A stretch of 44,008 nt of DNA from Acidobacteriota bacterium (GTDB lineage Bacteria > Acidobacteriota > Vicinamibacteria > Vicinamibacterales > UBA8438): the NCBI GenBank assembly GCA_021296485.1, contig JAGWAI010000014.1:20145-64152 (forward strand), written 5' to 3'. Position numbers and translations under genes: made by a program. This document shows, piece after piece, positions 25,130-33,393 of the stretch. The notes under the pieces are model-generated. The model saw only the letters and a program-made list of their open reading frames with translations, ran no database searches and was not told the origin of the DNA. Positions within the stretch are counted from its first letter, which is position 1; each line of letters opens with the position of its first letter.

Positions 25130-25941
25130 CGGAAATCGGCTCCGTCGTAGAAGCGCAACGGGCGGGTTGTCGGCACCACGCCGAGCTCGTTCGCCTTCTC
25201 GTAGAACTTGTTGAGGCTGGCTATGCGGCGGTCGTCCAGCAGACATTCGATGTTGTCCCGGAGGTAGCCGCGTACCGTTTCCAGCCTTTCCTCGTCGTCG
25301 TCGGGCGCCACGAACTTGCCGGCAATCTCGTCGTGCGCCTCCACGCCCCGATCGCGCGCCGCCTGCAGCGCCGCCAGATGCTCCGGCCCGACGACGCCCG
25401 GACGTCCCGCCCAAAAGGCCCAGACGAACGGCATGCCCGTCATCGTGGACCACTCCTCGCCCAGATCGATCTTCTCGAGGCCGGCGGTTTCGTGGTCGAT
25501 GAAGAGCGCCCGGTCGCCGATGATGAGCGCCGCGTCGCAGCGCTTGAGCATGGGTTCCAGATCAGGCCGCATCTTGACGAAGGTCGGATCGGTGTCGAAC
25601 CACTGGACGCACAGAATGCGCAGCAGCGCATTCGCGGTGCGCGAGCTCGAGTCGACCGCGATCGACCGGATGGCGGTGGCCGGACGCTTGCTGAATAGCG
25701 CGACCGAGGCGACCGGTCCGTGTGACCCCACGGCAACCCCCGGCACAATTCGGTAGTTCGGCCGCTGGAGGTACTCGATGGACGGTATCAGGCTCAGGTC
25801 CACCGTCCCATCATGCAGCAGCGCCGCACACCTGGCAGGCACGTCGTACTGCATCGCGAACAGATCCGGTTGCGCGTCCAGACCATGGACGAGCGGCAGC
25901 GCGTTGAGGTACTCGACGGCGGCGACGCGTATCTTGCTCAT
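25126..25941 (-). CDS. mqnA: Chorismate dehydratase MqnA
   Basis: A 271-residue periplasmic-binding-protein-like enzyme without a signal peptide. It opens the futalosine route by dehydrating chorismate to 3-enolpyruvylbenzoate. Recognised segments are RVAAVEYLNALPLVHGL, VDLSLIPSIEYLQRPNYRIV, AVDSSSRTANALLRIL, LIIGDRALFIDHE and TGMPFVWAFWAGRPGV. The ATG at 25941 overlaps the preceding gene's stop (ATGA). It is immediately after the MqnE homologue that lacks cysteines. Confidence 0.92.
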   Translation of the reverse strand: MSKIRVAAVEYLNALPLVHGLDAQPDLFAMQYDVPARCAALLHDGTVDLSLIPSIEYLQRPNYRIVPGVAVGSHGPVASVALFSKRPATAIRSIAVDSSSRTANALLRILCVQWFDTDPTFVKMRPDLEPMLKRCDAALIIGDRALFIDHETAGLEKIDLGEEWSTMTGMPFVWAFWAGRPGVVGPEHLAALQAARDRGVEAHDEIAGKFVAPDDDEERLETVRGYLRDNIECLLDDRRIASLNKFYEKANELGVVPTTRPLRFYDGADFR

Positions 25942-26831
25942 GTCTGAACGAGTTCGAAGCGGCCGTTCCGTTCCACCGGCACCAGCGCCGAGGCCCGGAC
26001 GTTACGGATGATCTCCGCGAGCGGCGCCCGCCGGGCACCGAGCCACCCGTCGTCGGGAGACACCGCGTCCACGTCGCTGGCGCCGAAAATCAGGGCAACC
26101 TGCGCCAACTTCGGTCCGTACAGGCTCCAGTCGACCTGGATCGAATCGACATTGTCGGCCAGCAGCCGCGCGAGTGCAACCTGACGCAGATCCCGATAGC
26201 CGGTAGTCGGCTGCGCAGGAAGCGCGCGCGCCAGCGGGGCGAATGCGTGGACGTGCGCGAGCGCGCCGCCCCAGGCCGCCACGCGCCGGATCAGCTCGAC
26301 GCCGCCGGCGTCCCCGGCAGGTTCGCCGACCGTGAGCCGTGCGATCGGAAGGCCCGCACGGCTCGCCGCCTCCAGCCACTCCGGTCCGGGCAGCCGTTCC
26401 ACACGCGCCTCCGCCACGCACGACAGTCCGGCGTCCTTCAACGCCGCCAGCACATCCACGATGGCGTGCGGCTTCCACCCGCTGGTTTCCGCAAGGTCGT
26501 CCAGCGCGAAGCCGGTGACCGGAATCGACCCGGCCGCAGAAACGACACGTTGCACGGCGCGAACCGCCTGTCCGCGCTCGGGGATCCGGCCGGAGATGCG
26601 TGCCTCGCCCGCGGCCGGGAGCATCTCGATATCCCCCGCCTCGACCGTGTCCACCGGGATTTCCTGCACGCGCACGAACGTCACCCGGTCACCGTGACGC
26701 CCGCGCCGGCAATCGTCCGCCAGGGCGCCGAGACCGAGCAGGTCGCGGGAAGCGACCACCGCCTCGCTGTCCTGCGCCGTCAACTGCCTGCCGCCGCCGA
26801 GGCGTGTCCCGATTTCCTGCAGCGTCGTCAT
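25938..26831 (-). CDS. MqnE-like protein lacking the radical SAM cysteine motif
   Basis: A 297-residue protein. The N-terminus (LTAQDSEAVVASRDLLGLGA, then RHGDRVTFVR) and the C-terminal third (GYRDLRQVALARLLADN, YGPKLAQVALIFGASDVD, LAEIIRNVRASALVPVERNG) align by eye with aminofutalosine synthase MqnE. In between, the CxxxCxxC cluster region is missing: VTFVRVQEIPV jumps to DIEML, and the only cysteines are at 41 and 138. It is about 70-80 residues shorter than MqnE. TGFALDDLAETSGWKPH keeps the inner barrel helix where MqnE has its active-site region. Radical SAM chemistry is impossible without the cluster. It may be an inactive scaffold, a regulator, or part of a split system with another MqnE elsewhere. 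The frame is continuous, without stops. It begins directly after the upstream TAG (TAGATG). Confidence 0.7.
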   Translation of the reverse strand: MTTLQEIGTRLGGGRQLTAQDSEAVVASRDLLGLGALADDCRRGRHGDRVTFVRVQEIPVDTVEAGDIEMLPAAGEARISGRIPERGQAVRAVQRVVSAAGSIPVTGFALDDLAETSGWKPHAIVDVLAALKDAGLSCVAEARVERLPGPEWLEAASRAGLPIARLTVGEPAGDAGGVELIRRVAAWGGALAHVHAFAPLARALPAQPTTGYRDLRQVALARLLADNVDSIQVDWSLYGPKLAQVALIFGASDVDAVSPDDGWLGARRAPLAEIIRNVRASALVPVERNGRFELVQT

Positions 26832-27773
26832 CTAGGAGCCCGTCTCCATGGCGTCCGCGACCTGCTGCGCGAGCGCCAGCGCCCGGCGGCCTTCGCGGCC
26901 GTCCACACCCGGACGACCGCCGGACCGTACGGCGCGCACGAAGTCGGCCAGCTCGAGTCCGAGCGGTTCGCCCGGCGGCACCTCCAGCGCTCCGCCTTCG
27001 ATGGCCGGATCGGCGCCTGCCGACCGTCTCACGCGCCAGGCGTCTACGTGCTGCGCCGCGCAGTCGACGGCAATCAACCCGTCCTTCTGGAAGAAGCGCA
27101 GCTTGCGCACCCGGTCCCGACTGATGCGGCTGGCTGTCAGGTTTGCGATGCACCCGTTGTCGAAGCGGATGCGCGCGTTGGCGATATCGACCCGGTCGCT
27201 GAGCACCGGAACGCCGACCGCTTCGATCGCCGCCGGCGCGGCCCCGCCCAAGTCCAGCACCAGGTCCAGATCGTGAATCATGACATCGAATACGACGTCA
27301 ATGTCCAGACTGCGCTCGGGGAACCGTGCCAGGCGGTGCACTTCGATGAAACGCGGCGCCGTGATGAGCGGTCGCGCGACGGTGACGGCCGGATTGTACC
27401 GTTCGGTATGGCCGACAGCAAGTGTCGTCCCGCCGGCGGACGCGGCCGTGATCAAGGCATCCGCCTCCGACACGGAGACGGCAATCGGCTTCTCGACCAG
27501 CGCCGGAATGCCGCGCTCGAGAAACGGCTGGGCGACCCGCCGGTGCGCCTCCGTCGGCACCGCGACGGTAACCGCGTCGACGTCCGAGAGTAGTGCGTCG
27601 GCGTTGTCCTCGGCGCGGCACCCGCTGGCGGCCGCGACCACCGCGGCCCGCGCGGCATCGATATCGGCGACTGCAACCAGCTCTGCGTCGGGCAGCTCCG
27701 CGAGAATGCGCGCGTGATGGCGGCCGACATGGCCGACCCCGACCACTCCGATCCGCAGCCTTGGCCCGGGCAT
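26832..27773 (-). CDS. Gfo/Idh/MocA family oxidoreductase (possible UDP-GlcNAc 3-dehydrogenase)
   Basis: A 313-residue NAD(P)-dependent sugar dehydrogenase-like protein. Rossmann motif RIGVVGVGHVGRHHARIL, VAVPTEAHRRVAQPFLERG, the catalytic-lysine motif ALVEKPIAVS, GHTERYNPAV, and DVMIHDLDLVLDLGG (the GGxxxD/H-type C-terminal signature). The family oxidises sugars or sugar nucleotides. Lying next to lpxI and lpxA, the best guess is a GnnA-like UDP-GlcNAc 3-dehydrogenase, which prepares a 3-amino sugar acceptor for LpxA; a GnnB aminotransferase is not seen in the window. The ATG at 27773 shares one base with the stop of lpxI (TGATG). Confidence 0.75.
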   Translation of the reverse strand: MPGPRLRIGVVGVGHVGRHHARILAELPDAELVAVADIDAARAAVVAAASGCRAEDNADALLSDVDAVTVAVPTEAHRRVAQPFLERGIPALVEKPIAVSVSEADALITAASAGGTTLAVGHTERYNPAVTVARPLITAPRFIEVHRLARFPERSLDIDVVFDVMIHDLDLVLDLGGAAPAAIEAVGVPVLSDRVDIANARIRFDNGCIANLTASRISRDRVRKLRFFQKDGLIAVDCAAQHVDAWRVRRSAGADPAIEGGALEVPPGEPLGLELADFVRAVRSGGRPGVDGREGRRALALAQQVADAMETGS

Positions 27774-28603
27774 CAGGTGTCGTCTTCCGGAGCCCGTCCG
27801 ACCACCGCCAGCCCCGCCTCGTCCGCCGCCGCGAACACGGCGTCGCCGTCGAGCACAAGCGTCCGCTCCGCATCGATCGACAGCACGGCTGCACGGGCCT
27901 CCCGCAGGGCGCGGATGGTCGGGAGGCCGATAACGGGTACGTCGAAGCGCATGTCCTGTCCCGGCTTGGCCACCTTGATCACGCGGACGCCCGGGCCGGC
28001 CAGACGGGCCGCGCGGCCGATTACAGCGTCGGTGCCCTCCATCGCTTCCACCGCCACCACCGCGCGATCCTTGACCGCCACGGTCTGGCCGATGTCCAGG
28101 CCGGCGATGGCATCGGCCATGCGGTAGCCGAATTCCAGGTCCGTCTGCTCGTCGTCCGACGGACCGCGACGGGTAAGAACGCCGCGGCGCGCCATCAGCG
28201 GCCGGAGAAAGCTCGTTGAGTCGACGAGCTCGATGCCGCGCTCGGCAAGCACGTCGGCGACGGCCGCGATCAGCGCGTCGGTGTTTCGGGTGGCAAGCCG
28301 GCGGAGCACCGACATCAGCGTGAGATCGGGCACGACGCCGGCGAACAGCTTCGTATGCTTGACCTGCCCGGCCATGACGGCTCGCGTGATGCCCGCGTCC
28401 GTCAACACCTTGATGCACCGACCCAGCTGGCCCAGCGAAATCCAGTGCAACGCGGCCGGCGGCGGCCCGGCGGCGGCCGCCTCCAGGCCGCTGTCCGCCT
28501 CTTCCCGGATGGCGACCACCGTGACGTCGTGACCGAGGTTCCGCGCGGCGTCGAGTACGAGGAACGGAAACCGGCCATTGCCGGCGATCAAGCCGATACG
28601 CAT
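27773..28603 (-). CDS. lpxI: UDP-2,3-diacylglucosamine pyrophosphatase LpxI
   Basis: A 276-residue protein of the LpxI family, an alternative to LpxH. It hydrolyses UDP-2,3-diacyl-GlcN to lipid X in lipid A synthesis. The conserved stretches are [19 protein letters not shown], the [14 protein letters not shown] region, [57 protein letters not shown] and [18 protein letters not shown]. The ATG at 28603 is 42 bases after the lpxA stop. LpxI is typical of alphaproteobacteria and several other phyla, and its presence here fits a non-proteobacterial LPS producer. Confidence 0.93.
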   Translation of the reverse strand: MRIGLIAGNGRFPFLVLDAARNLGHDVTVVAIREEADSGLEAAAAGPPPAALHWISLGQLGRCIKVLTDAGITRAVMAGQVKHTKLFAGVVPDLTLMSVLRRLATRNTDALIAAVADVLAERGIELVDSTSFLRPLMARRGVLTRRGPSDDEQTDLEFGYRMADAIAGLDIGQTVAVKDRAVVAVEAMEGTDAVIGRAARLAGPGVRVIKVAKPGQDMRFDVPVIGLPTIRALREARAAVLSIDAERTLVLDGDAVFAAADEAGLAVVGRAPEDDT

Positions 28604-28645
28604 CGTGGATCACCCGCCGGGCGATCTGTCCGACCGGGCGGGCGC

Positions 28646-29917
28646 CTACTCGTCTACATCCACCGGTTCGACGCGCCGCGACGGCCGCCGCAGGTTGACG
28701 CCGCGTTTGGACGTCCGAATGAACTCCACGAGGTACTCCACCTCGGGACACGCCACGTCCGGGTCGTCCATGATGCGCCGCACGGCGCGGGTCGTGTTCA
28801 GCTTCGACTGCAACAGGTAGCGGTAGGCGCGCTTCAGCCGGGCAATGGTCCCCTGCGAGCTTCCCCGGCGGACGAGGCCGATCGTGTTGAGACCGTAGAT
28901 GCGCGCCCGGTTGCCCACCGTCTTGCCGTACGGCAAGGCATCCTTCGTCACGACCGAGTACCCGCCGATGAACGCCTGGCGGCCGACGCGGCAGAACTGG
29001 TGGACGCCCGAGTAGGCGCTGATGGTGGCCTCGTCCTCCACGACGACATGTCCGCCCAACGTTGCGCCGTTGCCGAAGATCGTCCGGTCGCCGATCCGGC
29101 AGTCGTGCGCGACGTGCGCGTACGCCATGAAGACGTTGTCGTTGCCGACGGAGGTCACGCCGCCGCCGCCGCGCGTCCCGCGGTGCACCGTCACGAACTC
29201 GCGGAAGACATTGCGCCGGCCGATCACCAGCCGCGTCGACTCGCCCTTGAACTTGAGGTCCTGCGGAATCAATCCGATCGAGGCGAACGGGTACACCTTG
29301 CTGGCGTCGCCGATCGCGGTGTCGCCGTCGATGACGGCCGAGGCGCCTACGCGGCAGTTGCGGCCGATGCGCACCTGCGCCCCGATGACCGCATGCGGCT
29401 CGACGACGCTGCCCGCCCCGACGACGGCGCTCGGGTGCACGATGGCGGAGGGGTGAATCTCCACCGCATCGGCCTCGATGCCGACCAGTAACTCGGCCTC
29501 GGCGACGATCTGCGTACCGACCTTCGCCTCGCCCCGCACGACGGCCAGGCCGGTGCGCCGGCGGCGCAGCACGACGTCGAGCTTTATCCGGTCACCCGGC
29601 ACCACCTGGCGACGGAATTTGGCGTGGTTCACCCCGCGCAGGAATGCGCGAGACGTGCCGGAATCCTGGTCTGTCCGCAGCAGAAGCGTCGCCACCTGCA
29701 GCAGCGACTCGATCATCATCACCCCCGGCATCAGCGGCATGCCGGGGAAATGTCCCTGGAAGTACTCCTCGTTGACCGTGACGTTCTTGACCGCCGCCAT
29801 GCGCCTGCCGGGGTCGTGTTCGACCACGGCATCCACGAGGAACGCGGGATAGCGGCAGTGGAGACCGTCGAGGACGTGTGGGATATCGAGTGACACGAGG
29901 AGCGGCTGCGGCTGCAT
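28646..29917 (-). CDS. Fused FabZ-LpxA (hydroxyacyl-ACP dehydratase / UDP-GlcNAc acyltransferase)
   Basis: A 423-residue bifunctional protein. Residues 1 to about 148 are a FabZ hotdog domain: CRYPAFLVDAV, GHFPGMPLMPGVMMIESLLQ with the catalytic His and Glu, and FRRQVVPGDRIKLDV. Residues from about 152 are the LpxA left-handed beta-helix (EIHPSAIVHPSAVVGAGSVV, IGLIPQDLKFKGE, HRGTRGGGG), with the catalytic His in YAHVAHDCRIGD and the C-terminal helical domain LKRAYRYLLQS. FabZ and LpxA compete for or act on the same 3-hydroxyacyl-ACP pool, so fusion could channel or balance it. The two domains join in one continuous frame with no internal start of note. It lies between skp (28 bases) and lpxI. 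Confidence 0.92.
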   Translation of the reverse strand: MQPQPLLVSLDIPHVLDGLHCRYPAFLVDAVVEHDPGRRMAAVKNVTVNEEYFQGHFPGMPLMPGVMMIESLLQVATLLLRTDQDSGTSRAFLRGVNHAKFRRQVVPGDRIKLDVVLRRRRTGLAVVRGEAKVGTQIVAEAELLVGIEADAVEIHPSAIVHPSAVVGAGSVVEPHAVIGAQVRIGRNCRVGASAVIDGDTAIGDASKVYPFASIGLIPQDLKFKGESTRLVIGRRNVFREFVTVHRGTRGGGGVTSVGNDNVFMAYAHVAHDCRIGDRTIFGNGATLGGHVVVEDEATISAYSGVHQFCRVGRQAFIGGYSVVTKDALPYGKTVGNRARIYGLNTIGLVRRGSSQGTIARLKRAYRYLLQSKLNTTRAVRRIMDDPDVACPEVEYLVEFIRTSKRGVNLRRPSRRVEPVDVDE

Positions 29918-29945
29918 CGACGAACCGCCGGGGATCGCCTGACGC

Positions 29946-30572
29946 CTACGGTGCGCCCGTCTGCGCGTTGAGCAGCTCGATCAGCTCTTCGGTCAGGTCG
30001 AGCGACGTGTCGGCCCAGATCAGGCCGCCTTCGCTGGCGCTGAAGATGAATGCCAGCTTGCGGTCGAGGGCGACCTGCTCGAGCACCGGGACCAGCCTCT
30101 TCTGGAACTCGATCTGCAGCTCCTGTTGCAACTGCTGCACTTCGGCCTCCGCGTCCTGGGTGAGACGCTGGGCTTCGGCCTGCGAATCCTGCGTGGTGCG
30201 CTCTACGTCGATCTGGAGCTTCGCGATCTGCCGCTGCAGTTCCAGCCGCGCCTCGGCGCTCATGATGGTCTGGCCCTGTTGCAACTTCTGCTGCAATTCC
30301 TGGAGCTGCTCGTTCAATGCCGTGACGCGGCCCTGCAGCTCGGCCGTCTTCACCTCGATCTCGGACAGCTTCTGCTGACTCAGCTCCTGCACTCGGGCGT
30401 TTGCCTGCTGCCCCGCGTCGGACTCGGCCGCCACGCGCTGCAGGTCGACGTACGCCAGCGCGCCTTCACCCGCCGCCGGCGGCGCGGCCGCGGGCGCCTC
30501 CTGTTCCTGGGCCACGGCCGTAGCGGCAGTCAGCAGGCAGGCGGCCACCATCATTGAATTCACAAATTTCAT
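29946..30572 (-). CDS. OmpH/Skp-family periplasmic chaperone
   Basis: A 208-residue exported coiled-coil protein. A signal peptide (MKFVNSMMVAACLLTAATAVA) and an Ala/Pro-rich linker are followed by LAYVDLQRVAAESDAGQQA, the OmpH start motif, then long heptad helices very rich in Gln and Glu (LNEQLQELQQKLQQGQ). The end carries the FIFSASEGGLIWADTSLDLT segment found in Skp/OmpH. Skp trimers hold unfolded outer membrane proteins on their way to BamA, whose gene is directly upstream (51 bases). An AGAGG lies about ten bases before the ATG at 30572. Confidence 0.9.
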   Translation of the reverse strand: MKFVNSMMVAACLLTAATAVAQEQEAPAAAPPAAGEGALAYVDLQRVAAESDAGQQANARVQELSQQKLSEIEVKTAELQGRVTALNEQLQELQQKLQQGQTIMSAEARLELQRQIAKLQIDVERTTQDSQAEAQRLTQDAEAEVQQLQQELQIEFQKRLVPVLEQVALDRKLAFIFSASEGGLIWADTSLDLTEELIELLNAQTGAP

Positions 30573-30623
30573 CGGTTGTATACCTCTGATCGTCCTATGC
30601 GGCCGGCTCTCCGGCCAGCGGGG

Positions 30624-33380
30624 TCAGAAAGTCGTCCCCACGGCAAACCGGAAGACCGTCTCTTCCTGCTGTTGGTAGCGGTCGTTGTAGACAGATTCAT
30701 ACTGTGGATTCCACGCGTAGATCAATCGGAACGGCACGTTCAACATCGGGATGAAGAACCGCAGCTCCACTCCGGTGGACGTCCTGAACCCGTCCATCGA
30801 GAATTCCTGCCCGAAGTCCTGCACCTGGCCCGCGTCGTAGAAAGCCACGATTCGCACCGGGTCGGCAATGCTGAACTGGTACTCCGCGTTGAACAGCAGG
30901 CTCTTGTTGCCGCCAATCACGTAGCGCCCCCGGAAATTATCGTCGGAAATCTCGGGATCGCGGTCGCTGAGCGTCGGTCCGATGCGGCGGATGTCGTAGC
31001 CTCGAATCGAGTACTCGCCGCCAAGCCACAGGCGCTCGAAGATCGGGATCTGGTCCGGATTCCCGGCCGCCAGATACTGATACTGGGCACGCAGGCCGAT
31101 CGTTATGCGCTCCGACTGGGGCAGATACCAGATACCCTCGAGTATCGGCTTCCAGAACTTGGAGTTGCCTCCGAGCCCCGCCAGATCGATCCCCGCCTGA
31201 TACCGCGTCCCGCGGCGGGGGAAGATGGGGTGATCAACGGTGTTCATGCTGATCATCGGCGTGACCTTGCTGACGGTGCGATGGCCCTCGCTGTCGAGCA
31301 GCAGCAGGTCCGCGAAGAACGGGTTGTACTGCAGGTAGGTCGGATCACTCGTAAAGTACGGACTGACGTCCCCCACGCTGGTCGCTTCGTAGCTGTAGCT
31401 GAAGAACATGCGCGTGTACAGCGCCAGCGGTATCCCGATGGTCGCGGTGCCGCCCGTGCTCGCCTCCTCGTACGCCCCGATCCAGTCGATCTTCCGCGAG
31501 AACAGCCCGATGCTGCCCGACATGTTGCGGTCGAACAGATACGGCTCGGTAAAGGTGACGTTGATGTCGCGGACGCGGGAGCCGCTCTGAACCCCCACGC
31601 CGAGCGTCTCGCCGCGGCCCAGGAAGTTGCTGGTCTGGAACGAGACCGTCCCGAAGAATCCGTCGTACTGCGACACGCCGGCGCCGAAGGTCAACTGGTT
31701 CAGGTTCGTCTCGGTCAGGTCAATCGTCAGGTCGACCTCGTTGTCGGCGCCGTCGGTCTTCTCGATGCTGATCGCCTGCTCCTCGTCGAGCGGCTCGAAG
31801 AAGCCGAGCTGGTTGAGCCGCCGCACGCTGTGCTTCAACCCCGCGGTGTTGAACACACCGCGCTCGACGAGCTGCAGCTCGCGCCGGATCACGTGGTCGT
31901 GGGTGGTGTGATTGCCGGCGATGGTAATCCGGTTGACGAAGTACTGCTCGCCCTCCTGAACGCGGATTGTGACGTCGACCACCGGGCTGCCGTCGATGTG
32001 CGTCGGACGCTCCTCCGCTACATGCGCACCGTCGCCGTTCCCATTGCCGTTTCCGTTGGCCGCGTCGTCTGCGCCGCCGTTGCCGTTAGCCGCGCCGCCG
32101 TTGCTGTTGCCGTTCGCATCGTCCGTGTCGCCGTCGCCGTTCGCGTCGGCCTGCACGTCGAGGGCGGCGGCCGGACCGGTGCGTGGCTGAAGATCCGGAA
32201 ACAGCGTCATCTCGTAGTAGCCCAGCGCGCCGTACAATTCCCGGGCCGACTCGAAGGCTTCGCGGATGTCTCCCTCGCTGTAGTACTCCCCCGGTTGCAG
32301 TTTCTCGAAAATCTGGGACATCCCGAGCGAGTTGACCACGTCGTTGCCGTCGAAGTCGATCTCGCCGACCCGGTAGCGCTCACCCTCCTCAAGCGGAATG
32401 CGCAGCCGCAGGCCCCGGCTCTCACCGTCGGGCGCCACCTCGAGATACTCGAGATCCGGCTGCCCCACCTGGGCGTCGATGTATCCCTCGTCCCGGTAGA
32501 ACGCCACGAGACGGTCGGCGTCCTCCTCGAACTGCGCCTCCTTGTAGGTGCCCCGTCCCGTTATCCAGGAGAGCCACCAGCGCTCCTTGGTGTTCTTCAT
32601 CTGGCCGCGCAGCTTGCGGTCGCTGTGCGCCTCGTTTCCGACGAAGGAGATTTCCTCGACGAACACCTTCGGGCCCTCGTCCAAATGAAACGTGAGCTGC
32701 ACGGTCTTCGGCCCGCCGGGGAGCTCCGTCACCTCGTGATCGATCTCCGCGAACTGGTACCCCTTGTCGGCGAACATGAATTTCACGAGCGCCTTGACCC
32801 GTTTGAGCATCCCCAGGTCGAGGAACGAATCGACCCGGATGCCCAGGCCGTTCTCCTGCATCGCCGTTTCGATGTCGCCTCGATCGACCTCGTCCGACCC
32901 CTCGAAGGTGACGATCTTCACCCGCTCGCGCTCTTCGAAGTTGAAGATCACCCGCTTGCCGACCACGCCGTTCGGCCACGGCTCGTCCACCACTTCAATC
33001 CAGAGATCGTCCAGAAAGCCGGTGTCCCAGAGCCGCTGGAAATCCTCGCGGATGATCCGCTCGGTCTCCGCGGTATACGGCACCCACTTTTCCTGCGACG
33101 GCAGGCTGCGGTGGTTCGGTACCTCCATGTAGTAGAGATACGTCTGGGGATCGATGCTGGACGCGTTTCCCTGGTTCGGGAACGCCACCTGCACCGTGCG
33201 CAGCAGGTCCGGCGAATCCTCCGGGGGCAGCGGCGGGGGCCGCCGCCCGGGCTGGGCGGCGGACGTTTCGGGCGCTGCCTCCGCGCCGCCGGACGATGCG
33301 GCGCCGGCCGACGGCGCCGGCCAGGCGAGCACACCCGCCAGCAGCCAGACGCACAAAGACGCTCGTAGCGTTTTGATCAT
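30624..33380 (-). CDS. bamA: Outer membrane protein assembly factor BamA
   Basis: A 918-residue BamA. A signal peptide (MIKTLRASLCVWLLAGVLA) and a Pro-rich linker lead to POTRA domains, with recognisable starts RVKIVTFEGSDEVDRGDIE, FVEEISFVGNEAHSDRKLRG, YRVGEIDFDGNDVVNSLGM and YFVNRITIAGNHTTHDHVIRR. The 16-strand barrel includes the conserved GGEYSIRGYD (the VRGF/Y-type motif) and ends FAVGTTF, with a terminal Phe. It catalyses insertion of outer membrane barrels. Between about residues 410 and 450 there is an Asn/Gly/Asp-rich low-complexity insertion just before the last POTRA. The ATG at 33380 lies 13 bases from the MITE edge, so part of the promoter may come from that element. First gene of the long OM/menaquinone series. 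Confidence 0.95.
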   Translation of the reverse strand: MIKTLRASLCVWLLAGVLAWPAPSAGAASSGGAEAAPETSAAQPGRRPPPLPPEDSPDLLRTVQVAFPNQGNASSIDPQTYLYYMEVPNHRSLPSQEKWVPYTAETERIIREDFQRLWDTGFLDDLWIEVVDEPWPNGVVGKRVIFNFEERERVKIVTFEGSDEVDRGDIETAMQENGLGIRVDSFLDLGMLKRVKALVKFMFADKGYQFAEIDHEVTELPGGPKTVQLTFHLDEGPKVFVEEISFVGNEAHSDRKLRGQMKNTKERWWLSWITGRGTYKEAQFEEDADRLVAFYRDEGYIDAQVGQPDLEYLEVAPDGESRGLRLRIPLEEGERYRVGEIDFDGNDVVNSLGMSQIFEKLQPGEYYSEGDIREAFESARELYGALGYYEMTLFPDLQPRTGPAAALDVQADANGDGDTDDANGNSNGGAANGNGGADDAANGNGNGNGDGAHVAEERPTHIDGSPVVDVTIRVQEGEQYFVNRITIAGNHTTHDHVIRRELQLVERGVFNTAGLKHSVRRLNQLGFFEPLDEEQAISIEKTDGADNEVDLTIDLTETNLNQLTFGAGVSQYDGFFGTVSFQTSNFLGRGETLGVGVQSGSRVRDINVTFTEPYLFDRNMSGSIGLFSRKIDWIGAYEEASTGGTATIGIPLALYTRMFFSYSYEATSVGDVSPYFTSDPTYLQYNPFFADLLLLDSEGHRTVSKVTPMISMNTVDHPIFPRRGTRYQAGIDLAGLGGNSKFWKPILEGIWYLPQSERITIGLRAQYQYLAAGNPDQIPIFERLWLGGEYSIRGYDIRRIGPTLSDRDPEISDDNFRGRYVIGGNKSLLFNAEYQFSIADPVRIVAFYDAGQVQDFGQEFSMDGFRTSTGVELRFFIPMLNVPFRLIYAWNPQYESVYNDRYQQQEETVFRFAVGTTF
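32029..32152. repeat. Low-complexity repeat within bamA encoding an N/G/D-rich loop
   Basis: Near-tandem repeats of CCGTTGCCGTT-type units (plus strand) encode a run of about 40 residues that is almost only Asn, Gly, Asp and Ala (for example ANGNGGADDAANGNGNGNGD). Simple-sequence arrays of this sort tend to change length by slippage. The insert lies between two POTRA domains, so variation would lengthen a periplasmic linker and should not disturb the barrel. Confidence 0.75.
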
Positions 33381-33393
33381 TGCCTGTAACGCC

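Noticed and set aside
25938-26831. Frameshifted or broken mqnE
   Set aside because: The frame is continuous with normal overlaps at both ends, and no cysteine cluster is found in the other minus-strand frames listed across the gene.
30576-33368. Plus-strand 930-codon open frame
   Set aside because: Antisense of bamA; no motif, while bamA has a full set of domains.
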